Notes: a model not told the origin generated them from the letters alone. DNA of 64,000 nt from Actinacidiphila alni (GCF_900112845.1 NZ_FONG01000005.1:1-64000); one strand, 5' to 3'. Positions 24,739 through 33,266 are shown, numbered from the stretch's first letter. Numbers and translations: made by a program.

Positions 24739-25571
24739 TACTCTCCTAGCAGCCGGTCCAACAGGCCCTTCGTTTCCTCGGGGTTGAGGGCCTGAGAGCG
24801 CAGCATCGCATATTTGCGAGCCAGGATGCTGACCCCGTCTGGGTCGTGAACCATCAGGCTGCCGCGCTGAGTTTCAGCGTAGGCGAGATGATCGTGGTCT
24901 GGTGTCTCCAACAGAACGAAGGGTCCGTCGAGCCCTGCGTGCGTGGTCCGGCCTAGTCGCAGGACCTGGATGGTGATGCCCGGTACGTCAGCACATTCGC
25001 GCAGGTGGCGCATTTGCCTGCGCCAGACGTCGTCGCCGCCGATCCGGTCCACCAGAGTGGCCTCAGAGATCACGAAACTGGCGGCTGGCGGGATCCTGCC
25101 CTGGAGGATCTCCTGCCGTTTCAGACGTGCGGTGACGCGGAACTCGATCTCTTCTTCGGTGAGCGTAGGGGTGTCGTCGCGGAACACGGCCCGCATGTAC
25201 TCCTCGGTCTGGAGAAGGCCGGGCAGCACCTGGTTCTGGTACGAGCTGTATGCGAGAGCTTCGCGCTCCAACTCGATGAATTCCGCCGCGAAGGTCGGGA
25301 TGGCCTCGTCCACCTCGGGGAGATTGCTGACCGAAACCTCCAAGGCGCCCTTGGTCTCAAGGATGCGGTCCAGCTCCTGGGCCATCGTCAGGGTGAGGGG
25401 ACGCCGTCCCTGCTCCATCGACGCGAGCTTGCTCTCGCTGATGATGAGCGTCTGCGCCAGCTCCGCCTGGGTGTGGCCCGCCACGACGCGGAAATGGGCT
25501 AACAGCAACCCCAAAGCCTCGAAGGGACTCGGATTCTTCTTGTTCGGCGGACGCCGTTTGCGAGGTGCCAT
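24738..25571 (-). CDS. XRE-family regulator with DUF5753 sensor domain
   Basis: A 277-residue regulator. The N-terminal helix-turn-helix covers LGLLLAHFRVVAGHTQAELAQ through SKLASMEQGRRPLTL (about 20-65). The C-terminal DUF5753 domain has YQNQVLPGLLQTEEYMRAVF. Such proteins work with DUF397 partners in development and antibiotic control (AbaA/WhiJ-like systems). The gene diverges from an RsbW-like ATPase gene, with a long palindrome between the two that is a likely operator. Confidence 0.92.
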   Translation of the reverse strand: MAPRKRRPPNKKNPSPFEALGLLLAHFRVVAGHTQAELAQTLIISESKLASMEQGRRPLTLTMAQELDRILETKGALEVSVSNLPEVDEAIPTFAAEFIELEREALAYSSYQNQVLPGLLQTEEYMRAVFRDDTPTLTEEEIEFRVTARLKRQEILQGRIPPAASFVISEATLVDRIGGDDVWRRQMRHLRECADVPGITIQVLRLGRTTHAGLDGPFVLLETPDHDHLAYAETQRGSLMVHDPDGVSILARKYAMLRSQALNPEETKGLLDRLLGE

Positions 25572-25612
25572 AGGACCGTAACTACCCCACTCCCACCCGA
25601 CACGTATCGGCC

Positions 25613-25643
25613 GTTACCCGTACACCGCACGTGTACGAGTAAC
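25613..25643. promoter_or_regulatory. 13-bp inverted repeat between the XRE and ATPase genes
   Basis: GTTACCCGTACAC (25613-25625) and GTGTACGAGTAAC (25631-25643) are complementary at 12 of 13 positions with a five-base spacer. The element sits midway between divergent starts 25571 and 25686. It is the natural candidate operator for the adjacent XRE regulator, able to act on both promoters. Confidence 0.7.
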
Positions 25644-25685
25644 AGCTCTGGTATACCGCGATCACGCTGCGCGACGCTGAGCTTC

Positions 25686-26102
25686 ATGAGCGAAGACGTC
25701 ATCCACACCCACCACCGGGAGCGGTTCTACCGCAGGGAGCGGCGGTCGGTGCCGGCCGCGCGGGAGTTCGCGCGGGAAGCCCTCACCGAGTGGGGATACG
25801 GCAGCCGGGAGGACGAAGTCCTCCTCTGTGTCAGCGAGTTGGCGACGAACGCGCTGCTGCACGGGGTGCCGCCCGGGAGGGGGTTCCTGTTACTGCTGCG
25901 GCGCGACCTGGGCGGAGCCCTCCGCGTGGAGGTGCACGACAGTGGGGGCGGGCGGCCGCACATGGCGGAGGGGCCGGAGCGGGGCCGGGACCAGGCGGAG
26001 TGCGGGCGCGGGCTGGTGCTGGTGGACGCGCTGGCGGACAAGTGGGACGTGGCGGACCGCGATCCGGGCAAGATCGTGTGGTGCGAGTTCGCGGCCCGCT
26101 GA
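25686..26102 (+). CDS. ATP-binding protein, RsbW/histidine-kinase-like ATPase
   Basis: A 138-residue GHKL ATPase domain protein. The N box is VLLCVSELATNALLHG, the G1 region VEVHDSGGGRPHM, and the later glycine-rich box ECGRGLVLVDALADKW. It lacks a kinase dimerisation domain, as in anti-sigma factor kinases of the RsbW/SpoIIAB family. It may phosphorylate or sequester a partner protein. It forms a trio with the divergent XRE/DUF397 pair, an arrangement repeated in Streptomyces chromosomes. Confidence 0.88.
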   Translation: MSEDVIHTHHRERFYRRERRSVPAAREFAREALTEWGYGSREDEVLLCVSELATNALLHGVPPGRGFLLLLRRDLGGALRVEVHDSGGGRPHMAEGPERGRDQAECGRGLVLVDALADKWDVADRDPGKIVWCEFAAR

Positions 26103-26121
26103 CCGTAGGGTCAAGGCCGGG

Positions 26122-26949
26122 TCAGTCCCACCAGAAGGACCAGGTGTGGACGTCGAGCACGGCCTTGGCCGCGTATTCGCGCAGCGTCTCGTACGTGCCC
26201 TGGTCGATGTTGTCCGGGCAGAAGGCGTAGTGCTCGGCGGCGACGGCCTCGGCCTCCTCCTGGGTGCGCGGGGGAGCGGCGACGGTGAGGGTGAGCCGGT
26301 CGAAGGCGAGGGCGACGACGCGTATGCCGAAGCGGTCCTCCCAGGAGCGGAGGACGGCGCAGAGGCGGGCCGGGTCGTTCTCGTAGTTGAGGGGGCCGCT
26401 CCAGCCGAGCGCGGCCGGTATGTCGGCGCTGCGGCGGGCGTGCACGAGGGCGGCGTGCGGCTTCTCCAGCCAGTCGGTGGTGACGAGGTCGGCGGTGATC
26501 GCGGCGGCGGCCTCGTCGGGGTCGACGGCGGGCGCCAACGCCGTTGCCAGGCCGGGCCATTGGGTGCCGTAGGGCGCGAGGACGTCGTCCTCCTCGCCCT
26601 CCTCGGCCACGTCCTCCAGCAGGTCGGTCCAGAAGCCGGCCAGGACTTCCTCGGCGTCGTGGTCGCCGGGGTAGGACGTCAGATCCGGCATCAGGTCCCA
26701 GCCGGAGGGGCCCTTCGAATGCGGCGCTCCCGCCTCTATCAGCACCGGTTGGAGTCCCGCGGTGCGCGCGGGCAGCAGGCTCCGCCACGTATCGGCCGTC
26801 GCGGGGCCGTCCGCGTACCAGAGCAGCGGTTCGTGCCAGCGGCCCTCGTGCGTGGTGTCCACCAGGGAGCCGGGCGGCAGCCGCAGGTCGAGGGCCGCGC
26901 CGGTCGGGTCGGCCGCCAGGTGGGGCAGGGGGTTCGGGAGCATCGCCAT
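26122..26949 (-). CDS. DUF4253 domain protein
   Basis: About 275 residues. The C-terminal third, with HAALVHARRSADIPAALGWSG, YENDPARLCAVLRSWEDRFGIRVVAL and AEHYAFCPDNIDQG, is characteristic of DUF4253, a family of unknown function common in Actinobacteria. ATG 26949 is preferred; 26979 (GTG) would add ten residues. It converges on the ATPase gene. Confidence 0.8.
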   Translation of the reverse strand: MAMLPNPLPHLAADPTGAALDLRLPPGSLVDTTHEGRWHEPLLWYADGPATADTWRSLLPARTAGLQPVLIEAGAPHSKGPSGWDLMPDLTSYPGDHDAEEVLAGFWTDLLEDVAEEGEEDDVLAPYGTQWPGLATALAPAVDPDEAAAAITADLVTTDWLEKPHAALVHARRSADIPAALGWSGPLNYENDPARLCAVLRSWEDRFGIRVVALAFDRLTLTVAAPPRTQEEAEAVAAEHYAFCPDNIDQGTYETLREYAAKAVLDVHTWSFWWD

Positions 26950-27094
26950 GCCCCGAACTCTAGGGCCGGCCACTGACACTCGGGCTTCGCCGGCTCCGCC
27001 GTCGTACGCCCCGGACCGTGGGGACGGGATCCGGGGCGTACGGACGGTGCCGGGCCCGGCGGTCAGGCGCCGGGCCCCCCGAGTGCGTCAGCCG

Positions 27095-27244
27095 TCAGAG
27101 GCCCACGCCCAGGCCATGGGTGGTGTGCGTCGAGGGGGGCGTCGCTCGCACGGGCGCGGTGGCCGAGGCCGTACCCGTGACGGACGCGAGGGCAAGTATC
27201 GCGAGGGCCGCGACGGCGACGATCCGGGCGGACAACTTGCGCAT
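27095..27244 (-). CDS. Small secreted peptide
   Basis: A 49-residue protein with a complete signal peptide: basic start MRKLSAR, a hydrophobic core of about 17 residues and an ASVTGTASA-type cleavage site. Only about 20 residues, Pro/Thr/His-rich and ending GLGVGL, would be released. CAGGAG lies seven bases ahead of ATG 27244, which supports it as real. No family recognised. It is too small for an enzyme; signalling or a surface role is only a guess. Confidence 0.65.
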   Translation of the reverse strand: MRKLSARIVAVAALAILALASVTGTASATAPVRATPPSTHTTHGLGVGL

Positions 27245-27370
27245 GGCGTAACTCCTGTTGATCGTGTGGGGACGGGACGCCTCCATCCCTTCCACGCCCC
27301 TCCCGGTCCCGTATCCGCATATGCCAACTTTCGCCCGGTTGGGCGCCGGGGTGTGCGGTAGCTTCCCGTC

Positions 27371-27913
27371 ATGACCTCACGCGACGCCGCCGTCTGGCCG
27401 CCCGAGCCGATACGTACCGAGCGCCTCGTCCTGCGCGTCGCCGAGGCGCGTGACCGGCCGCGGTGCATCGACCTGTCCGCCTCGCCGGAGGTCGGCACGT
27501 ACGTCGGCGGCGCCCAGCCGCGCGAGGACCTGGAGCGGGCCGTGCCCGCCGTCCCCGGGCAGCGGCCCGGCTTCTTCGTCGTCGAACTCGACGGCACCAT
27601 GATCGGCTGTGTCCAGCTGCTCGACCGGCGTCCCGCCGACCGGCCCGGCCACGTCCTGCCCGGCGGCGACGAAGCGGAACTCGGCTACATGTTCCTGCCC
27701 CACGCCTGGGGCCACGGCTACGCCCTCGAAGCCTGCACCGCCGCTCTCGCCTGGTACGACGCCACTTTCCCCGGCGAGCCCATCGTCCTCACCACCCAGC
27801 TCGCCAACGCCCCGTCCCTCCGCCTCGCCACCAAACTCGGCTTCACCGAGGCGGCCCGCTTCGAGGAATACGGCGCGGAGCAGTGGTTCGGCGTACGTCA
27901 CCCGGTCCCGTAG
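27371..27913 (+). CDS. GNAT-family N-acetyltransferase (RimJ/RimL-like)
   Basis: A 180-residue acetyltransferase. RTERLVLRVAEARDR starts the fold, FVVELDGTMIGCVQLLD forms the central strands and ELGYMFLPHAWGHGYALEA holds the acetyl-CoA-binding motif (Q/R-x-x-G-x-G/A variant). It resembles the RimJ/RimL type that acetylates protein N termini or small amines. Start ATG 27371. The next gene starts 51 bases later on the same strand. Confidence 0.85.
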   Translation: MTSRDAAVWPPEPIRTERLVLRVAEARDRPRCIDLSASPEVGTYVGGAQPREDLERAVPAVPGQRPGFFVVELDGTMIGCVQLLDRRPADRPGHVLPGGDEAELGYMFLPHAWGHGYALEACTAALAWYDATFPGEPIVLTTQLANAPSLRLATKLGFTEAARFEEYGAEQWFGVRHPVP

Positions 27914-27964
27914 GGCTGTGCCTCCCCGGCGCCGCGGCAGCGCGGTCATCGGGCGACGCGCACA

Positions 27965-28705
27965 ATGAGCGCCATGATCCAGGTCTGCCTGAACGGTTCG
28001 CGGAACCGCGCCGAGTGTTCCCGTCTGCCCGTGACCGCCGAGGAGTTGGCCGCGGCGGCTCGTGAGGCCGTGGCCGCGGGCGCCGAGGACATCCATCTGC
28101 ACCCCAAGGACCGCGACGGTCAGGACACGCTGGAAGCCGCCGCCGTCGCCGCCGCTGTGAACGCGGTACGGCGTGCTGTCCCCGGTGTCCCGGTCGGTGT
28201 CACGACCGGAGCGTGGGCCACGCCCGACCCGCGCGCCCGCGCGGCGCAGGTCCGGTCCTGGACCGTCCTGCCCGACCACGCTTCCGTGAACTGGCACGAG
28301 GACGGCGCCGCCGAGGTCGCCGCCGCCCTGCTGGACCGGGGGATCGGCGTCGAGGCCGGCATCTACTCCGGTACGTCCGCGGCGCGGCGCTTCCTGGACT
28401 GGTCCGGGTCCCGCCGGGTCCTGCGCGTGCTGGCCGAGGTCACCGAGACCTCGCCGCGGGACGCGCTCCGGGCGGCAGCCGGCCTGCTGGACGACCTCGG
28501 ACCGGCGCTCGCGCCGATTCTCCTGCACGGTGAGGACGCCGCCGCGTGGCCCGTCCTGCGGCTCGCGGCCGCCCGCCGCCTGGACGCCCGCATCGGCCTT
28601 GAAGACGTGCTCCACCTCCCCGACGGCACCCCCGCCCCGGACAACGCCGCCCTCGTCCGCGCGGCCCACGACATTTGCCGGTGCCGGCCGCAGAACGCGC
28701 CGTAG
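27965..28705 (+). CDS. BKACE-type beta-keto acid cleavage enzyme (DUF849)
   Basis: A 246-residue protein with the DUF849/BKACE pattern: IQVCLNGSRNR at the start, then EDIHLHPKDRDGQDTLE giving the metal-binding HxH, VGVTTGAW, and HGEDAAAWPVLRLA. The family cleaves beta-keto acids using acetyl-CoA, as in lysine fermentation, but many members have other substrates. This one is shorter than the usual ~300 residues, a form common in Actinobacteria. It is the last gene before the CRISPR array. Confidence 0.82.
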   Translation: MSAMIQVCLNGSRNRAECSRLPVTAEELAAAAREAVAAGAEDIHLHPKDRDGQDTLEAAAVAAAVNAVRRAVPGVPVGVTTGAWATPDPRARAAQVRSWTVLPDHASVNWHEDGAAEVAAALLDRGIGVEAGIYSGTSAARRFLDWSGSRRVLRVLAEVTETSPRDALRAAAGLLDDLGPALAPILLHGEDAAAWPVLRLAAARRLDARIGLEDVLHLPDGTPAPDNAALVRAAHDICRCRPQNAP

Positions 28706-28774
28706 CGGCCCCTCCACCCATCGACCGCCCGCGCGGCCGCCGCCTCGCTCCTCGCCGGCCAACCCTCCCCAGAC

Positions 28775-29108
28775 CGGACGATCCCCGCGTGCGCGGGGAG
28801 CAGGCGTGACCGATCAGGTGCAGGGCGGTCCGTACGGGGCCATCCCCGCGTGCGCGGGGAGCAGTCGATCTTGGCGGTCGAGACTCCGCCGCCGTTGGGG
28901 CCATCCCTGCGTGCGCGGGGAGCAGGCGCCGACAGTTCGCTCCTCGCGCTCCCACTCGGGGCCATCCCTGCGTGCGCGGGGAGCAGATGACGGTGACGAA
29001 GGAGTCGGCCGTGCCGCCGGGGCCATCCCTGCGTGCGCGGGGAGCAGGCGGGCGTCCTACCGGGTCAAGGGCGTGGCCAGGGGCCATCCCTGCGTGCGCG
29101 GGGAGCAG
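28775..29108 (-). CRISPR. Type I-E-like CRISPR array, six repeats, five spacers
   Basis: Six 29-base repeats begin at 28775, 28836, 28897, 28958, 29019 and 29080, exactly 61 bases apart, so all five spacers are 32 bases. Read on the minus strand each repeat begins CTGCTCCCCGCGCACGC and has the hairpin typical of type I-E repeats, so transcription is probably leftward. The 28775 copy differs at its outer end (CGGACGAT in place of GGGGCCAT), as expected of the leader-distal terminal repeat. Two variants occur: 28775 and 28836 have ATCCCCGCG, the other four ATCCCTGCG. No cas gene was seen anywhere in the window. Confidence 0.95.
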
Positions 29109-29569
29109 ACTGCTTGACCTGGGGGCATTGTGTCGCCACGGGCCGGGTGGAACCAACTTCGGAGGAAGCCGCAAAGGCGCAAATCCCGCACGGCGTCGAC
29201 ACATTGTGCCCCAGCGAACAGCGTACGGCCGATGGGGGAAGCGCCGGGCGCTTGCTCAAGAGCCGCGCTGGCGTCATCGCACGCTTGCATGTGAATCCAC
29301 CCGTCCCGCCGGCAGCCGTCCTTCTGCGACGGGTCACGAGGACGTGGGGCAGCGTCAGCGTCATGGGCACGGCTCGCAACTGTCGCACAGGACCAGGGTG
29401 CCCTCCGCACCTGTCATCGGGCAGCACCCCGCAAGCGGACGAAGGTTGCTCGTCGGTGGCGTTGACCTCCGCTCCGGTCGCGGAGCCGATCCGCACCCCG
29501 GGGCCCTCCGGCAGCGGCACTGACGCCGGCACCGTCCGAGCCCGGCCTGCCCGGACCCGAGGAGATCCC

Positions 29570-29665
29570 GTGGCTATCGACGTCCTGGTCGTGGTGCTCC
29601 TGGGGCCGCTGATGCGCTGTCAGGGTGCCCGTCTCCGGGCGTATCGCCGCCGCGGGCGGCCGTAG
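29570..29665 (+). CDS. Possible 31-residue membrane peptide
   Basis: GTG 29570 has GAGGAG five bases ahead. The peptide begins MAIDVLVVVLLGPLM, a hydrophobic stretch, and ends in an arginine-rich tail, like a small single-span membrane protein. No family is recognised and the length is short enough to arise by chance. The ribosome binding site is the best argument for it. Confidence 0.3.
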   Translation: MAIDVLVVVLLGPLMRCQGARLRAYRRRGRP

Positions 29666-29752
29666 CGCGTGGCGCGAGGCTTTACCGGGGCATGGGGCAC
29701 GACCATTGACATGGCGTCAGCGAGAAGCGTTGACTCAGCGGTCGTGCAGGTC

Positions 29753-29766
29753 TGGCAACGTTGTCA
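29753..29766. promoter_or_regulatory. LacI-type operator-like palindrome before GH92
   Basis: TGGCAACGTTGTCA is a 14-bp palindrome with one mismatch and a central CG, the usual form of LacI/GalR-family operators. It lies 31 bases before the GH92 start and 17 bases after a TTGACT hexamer, so it would overlap the -10 region. A sugar-responsive LacI repressor encoded elsewhere is the likely partner. Confidence 0.6.
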
Positions 29767-29797
29767 TCGCCACAAACAAGTCGCGGAGGCACTTTCG

Positions 29798-32700
29798 ATG
29801 GTCCCCATGCGTCGCCCGGACAACCCTCCTCACACCCGCTCGCGCAGCGGCAGAAAGCTGCGACGGCTCGCCGTCGTGACCTCCCTCCTGGGCCTGGCGG
29901 CCCTGCCGCTCCAGTCGCTGGACAGCGCGATCGCCGCCTCGGCCCCACCCCTGGTCAAGGACCCCGCCGCGCTGGTGAATCCGCTGATCGGCACCTCGGG
30001 CGCGGTCAACACCTTCCCCGGCCCCGACATGCCGTTCGGCATGATGCAGTGGGGTCCGGACACCACGCCGCACCGCGCGCAGGGCGGCGGCTACGAGTAC
30101 AACAGCACCAAGATCTCCGGCTTCAGCCTCACCCACGTCTCGGGCCCGGGCTGCGACGTCGCCGGTGACGTACCGATCCTGCCGGTCTCCGGCGCCCTGT
30201 CGGGCAACCTCTCCGACACCACGGCCGGCTTCAAGCACACCGACGAGACGGCGGCGCTCGGCTCGTACACGGTCAAGGACGCCGCCGGCGTCACGACGGA
30301 GCTGACCGACACCACCCGCGCGGGCCTGGGCCGCTTCACCTTCCCGGCGGGCGCGCCCGGCAATCTGCTGCTGAAGCTGAGCGGCGGCGCGACGCAGGTC
30401 GACGGCACGCGGGTGAAAGTGGTCAGCAACCGCGAGGTGAGCGGGTCCGTGGACTCCGGCCACTTCTGCGGCGCGGGCAACCGCTACACGCTGCACTTCG
30501 ACATCAAGTTCAACCGGCCGTTCACCACCAGCGGTACGTGGGTCGGCGGCACGATCAACCCGAACGCCAAAGCCCTGACCGCCGGCCGTACGGCCGCGCC
30601 GAAGCAGGACACCTCGCAGGGCGCGGCGCTGCACGAGAAGCACTTCACGGTGCCGTCCTCGCCGTCGCCGGTCGTGCACCCGTCGGCGTCCGGTGCCAAG
30701 TCCGCCTCCAAGGAAGGGACTTCGGCGAAGAGCAACGCCGCCGCCCCCGTCACCGGCGCCAACGGCATGTATCTGACCTTCGACACCGCCTCCTCCACGG
30801 CGGTCACGGCGGCGGTCGGCATCTCGTACACCAGTGACGACAACGCCACCGCCAACCTCTCCAAGGAGATCAGCGGCTGGAACCTCGACAAGCTGAAGAA
30901 GGCGAGCGAGGACGCCTGGAACGACGTGCTCGGCCGCGTCGCGGTCGGCGGCGGCAGCCACGACCAGCAGGTGCAGTTCTACACCGCGCTCTACCACGCG
31001 CTGCTGCACCCGAACGTCTTCTCCGACGACAACGGCCAGTACATGGGCATGGACAACCAGGTCCACAAGCTGACGAAGGGTCAGAAGGCGCAGTACGCCA
31101 ACTACTCGGGCTGGGACACCTACCGCTCGCAGACCCAGCTGATGGCGCTGGTCGCGCCGAAGCAGACCGGTGACGTCGTCACCTCGATGCTCAACGGCTA
31201 CGACCAGACGGGTCTGTTGCCCAAGTGGGCGTCCAACAACGGTGAGAGCTACGTCATGGTCGGCGACCCGGGCGCCTCGATCATCGCCGACGCGTACGCC
31301 TTCGGGGCCACGAACTTCGACACCGCGCACGCGCTGGAGGCGATGGAGCACGAGGCCACCTCGCCCAACCAGGACCGGCCGGGCGAGGCCGTGCGCGACG
31401 CCAAGGGCTACCTCCCGCTGGACGAGAACGACTACGGCTGCTGCAACTTCTACGGCCCGGTCTCCACACAGCTGGAGTACGACAGCGCCGACTACGCGCT
31501 CGCGTCCTTCGCCAAGTCCCTGGGGAAGACGGCAGATTACAAGAAGTTCGCGACCCGCGCGCAGGACTGGATGAACGTCTTCAACCCGCAGACCGGTTAC
31601 ATGCAGGGCCGCAACAAGGACGGCAGCTTCGCCGGCGGCTTCACCCCGGGCACGTCCAACGGCTTCGTCGAGGGCACGTCGGCGCAGTACACGCCGATGG
31701 TCCCCTTCGACCTCCAGCAGCTCATCACCGCGCGCGGCGGCACGGACGCGTACGCGTCGTACCTGGACAGCCTGTTGAGCGATATCAGCGAGCCCGGCGG
31801 CACCAACGCCGACCTGTCCAACGAGCCGAGCCTGGAGATCCCCTGGGAGTACGACTACCTCGGGCAGCCGTGGAAGACGCAGGACGCGGTGCGGCAGGCG
31901 CAGACCAAGCTCTACTTCAACGCGCCCGTCGGGTCGTTCGGCAACGACGACCTGGGCGCGATGAGTTCGTGGTACGTGTGGTCGTCGCTGGGCATGTACC
32001 CGGAGACGCCCGGCACGGACACGCTCGCGCTCGGCAGCCCGGCCTTCCCCGTCGCCAAGGTCACCTTCGGCAACGGCAAGCAGGTCGCGATCAACGCCCC
32101 GCAGGCCGCGCCGGACGCGCCGTACGTGCAGGCGCTGGACGTCAAGGGCAAGGAGTACGGCAAGGCGTGGCTGACCTTCGGCCAGTTCAAGTCGGCCAAG
32201 ACGCTGGACTTCGCGCTCTCCACGCGGCCGAGCACCTCGTGGGCGACCGGTGCCGACGCGGTGCCGCCGTCCGACACCACCGGCGGCGGGCGGGTGCTCG
32301 CGGCCACCGGGCCGAGCAGCGACGGGCTGATCGTCGCGCCCGGCGCGAGCGGTGAGGCGACGCTGAAGGTCACCAACCTCGGCGCCAAGGCCGTCACCGT
32401 GGACTGGACGGCGACCGCGCCGTCCGGCGTCACCCTCGGTACGTCCGCCGGGTCCGTGACCGTGCCGGCCTCCGCGACCGCGCAGGTCAAGGTGCCGGTG
32501 ACGGCCGGGACGAAGGAGGGCACGTATTCGGTGGCCTTCGCGCTCACCGACCACACCAGTGGCGCGGCCGTCGGCAGCGCCACCTTGCGGGTGGCCGTCG
32601 CACAGCCCGGCGAACTGTGGCCGTACGAGACCAACGAGGGCGTGTACCCGGACGGTACGCACTTCTCCGGCGGCTTCGACGACGGCGGTTGGGCGTACTC

Positions 32701-33196
32701 GCAGAACGCCATGACCGCGGCCGGCGTGACCAGCGGCGGCAAGGTGACGGCGGACGGCATCACGTACGCCTGGCCGACGATCGGGTCCGGGCAGCCGGAC
32801 AACCTGGAGGTCGGCGGGCAGACGATTCCGCAGCCGTCCGGCAGCAGCGGGGCCTTCCTCGGGCTGCTCGGCTCGGCCACCAACGCGCCGACCGACGGCA
32901 GCGGTGTCCCCGGCGACCTGACCGTCACGTACACCGACGGCAGCACCGCCAAGGCGACCGTGACCTTCGCGGACTGGACGCTCAACGGCGGTTCCAGCAA
33001 GCCGCTGCCGGGCAGCACGACGGCGGTCACGACCGATTACCGCAACACCGGGGACGGGGGCCGCGACAACGTCAAGGCGTACGTCTTCTCGGTGAAGGTG
33101 CCGATCGACCCGTCGAAGACGGTGGCGTCGCTGACGCTGCCGGTGACGGGTGCCTCCGGCACGGTGCATCTGTTCGCGATCGGGTACGGGAGCTGA
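29798..33196 (+). CDS. Secreted glycoside hydrolase family 92 alpha-mannosidase
   Basis: About 1132 residues. A long signal peptide with RSRSGRKLRRLAVV, a hydrophobic core and an AIAASA end precedes the mature protein. VNPLIGTSGAVNTFPGPDMPFGMMQWGPDT is the GH92 N-terminal signature, and NEPSLEIPWEYDYLGQPWKTQ and NDDLGAMSSWYVWSSLGMYPETPG mark the catalytic domain. GH92 enzymes are calcium-dependent exo-alpha-mannosidases, mostly 1,2-linked. The C terminus has an NEW3-like domain (APGASGEATLKVTNLG) and a further beta-rich module. ATG 29798 is chosen because GGAGG lies eight bases before it; the longer frame from 29669 crosses the promoter. A LacI-type palindrome upstream suggests sugar control. 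Confidence 0.92.
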   Translation: MVPMRRPDNPPHTRSRSGRKLRRLAVVTSLLGLAALPLQSLDSAIAASAPPLVKDPAALVNPLIGTSGAVNTFPGPDMPFGMMQWGPDTTPHRAQGGGYEYNSTKISGFSLTHVSGPGCDVAGDVPILPVSGALSGNLSDTTAGFKHTDETAALGSYTVKDAAGVTTELTDTTRAGLGRFTFPAGAPGNLLLKLSGGATQVDGTRVKVVSNREVSGSVDSGHFCGAGNRYTLHFDIKFNRPFTTSGTWVGGTINPNAKALTAGRTAAPKQDTSQGAALHEKHFTVPSSPSPVVHPSASGAKSASKEGTSAKSNAAAPVTGANGMYLTFDTASSTAVTAAVGISYTSDDNATANLSKEISGWNLDKLKKASEDAWNDVLGRVAVGGGSHDQQVQFYTALYHALLHPNVFSDDNGQYMGMDNQVHKLTKGQKAQYANYSGWDTYRSQTQLMALVAPKQTGDVVTSMLNGYDQTGLLPKWASNNGESYVMVGDPGASIIADAYAFGATNFDTAHALEAMEHEATSPNQDRPGEAVRDAKGYLPLDENDYGCCNFYGPVSTQLEYDSADYALASFAKSLGKTADYKKFATRAQDWMNVFNPQTGYMQGRNKDGSFAGGFTPGTSNGFVEGTSAQYTPMVPFDLQQLITARGGTDAYASYLDSLLSDISEPGGTNADLSNEPSLEIPWEYDYLGQPWKTQDAVRQAQTKLYFNAPVGSFGNDDLGAMSSWYVWSSLGMYPETPGTDTLALGSPAFPVAKVTFGNGKQVAINAPQAAPDAPYVQALDVKGKEYGKAWLTFGQFKSAKTLDFALSTRPSTSWATGADAVPPSDTTGGGRVLAATGPSSDGLIVAPGASGEATLKVTNLGAKAVTVDWTATAPSGVTLGTSAGSVTVPASATAQVKVPVTAGTKEGTYSVAFALTDHTSGAAVGSATLRVAVAQPGELWPYETNEGVYPDGTHFSGGFDDGGWAYSQNAMTAAGVTSGGKVTADGITYAWPTIGSGQPDNLEVGGQTIPQPSGSSGAFLGLLGSATNAPTDGSGVPGDLTVTYTDGSTAKATVTFADWTLNGGSSKPLPGSTTAVTTDYRNTGDGGRDNVKAYVFSVKVPIDPSKTVASLTLPVTGASGTVHLFAIGYGS

Positions 33197-33222
33197 CGCT
33201 TCTTTCTGTTCCTGTGACAGGG

Positions 33223-33262
33223 GTGCCGTACGGCCCGGGTTCCGGCCCGGGCGGTGCGGCAC
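33223..33262. terminator. Hairpin terminator between GH92 and S9 peptidase genes
   Basis: GTGCCG...CGGCAC outer arms and GCCCGGG...CCCGGGC inner arms fold into one long stem with one or two mismatches. It lies between convergent genes and probably ends transcription from both. Confidence 0.75.
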
Positions 33263-33266
33263 TTCT

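Larger units (their letters stand above)
29109..29797. other. Region between the CRISPR array and the GH92 gene
   Basis: This 689-base stretch should contain the CRISPR leader next to 29109. Reading frames are open on both strands, as usual at this GC content, but none resembles a known family. The only credible small gene is at 29570-29665. The last 100 bases hold the GH92 promoter, with TTGACA at 29706 and TTGACT at 29730, and the palindrome at 29753-29766. Confidence 0.5.

Noticed and set aside
29033..29665. Open frame overlapping the CRISPR array
   Set aside because: Its N-terminal part reads the CRISPR repeats (repeated MRGEQ-like stretches), so it is not a protein gene. Only the last 31 codons have a plausible start.
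28706..29797. cas genes flanking the array
   Set aside because: No frame near the array shows Cas motifs; the left neighbour is a BKACE enzyme and the right a GH92 mannosidase.
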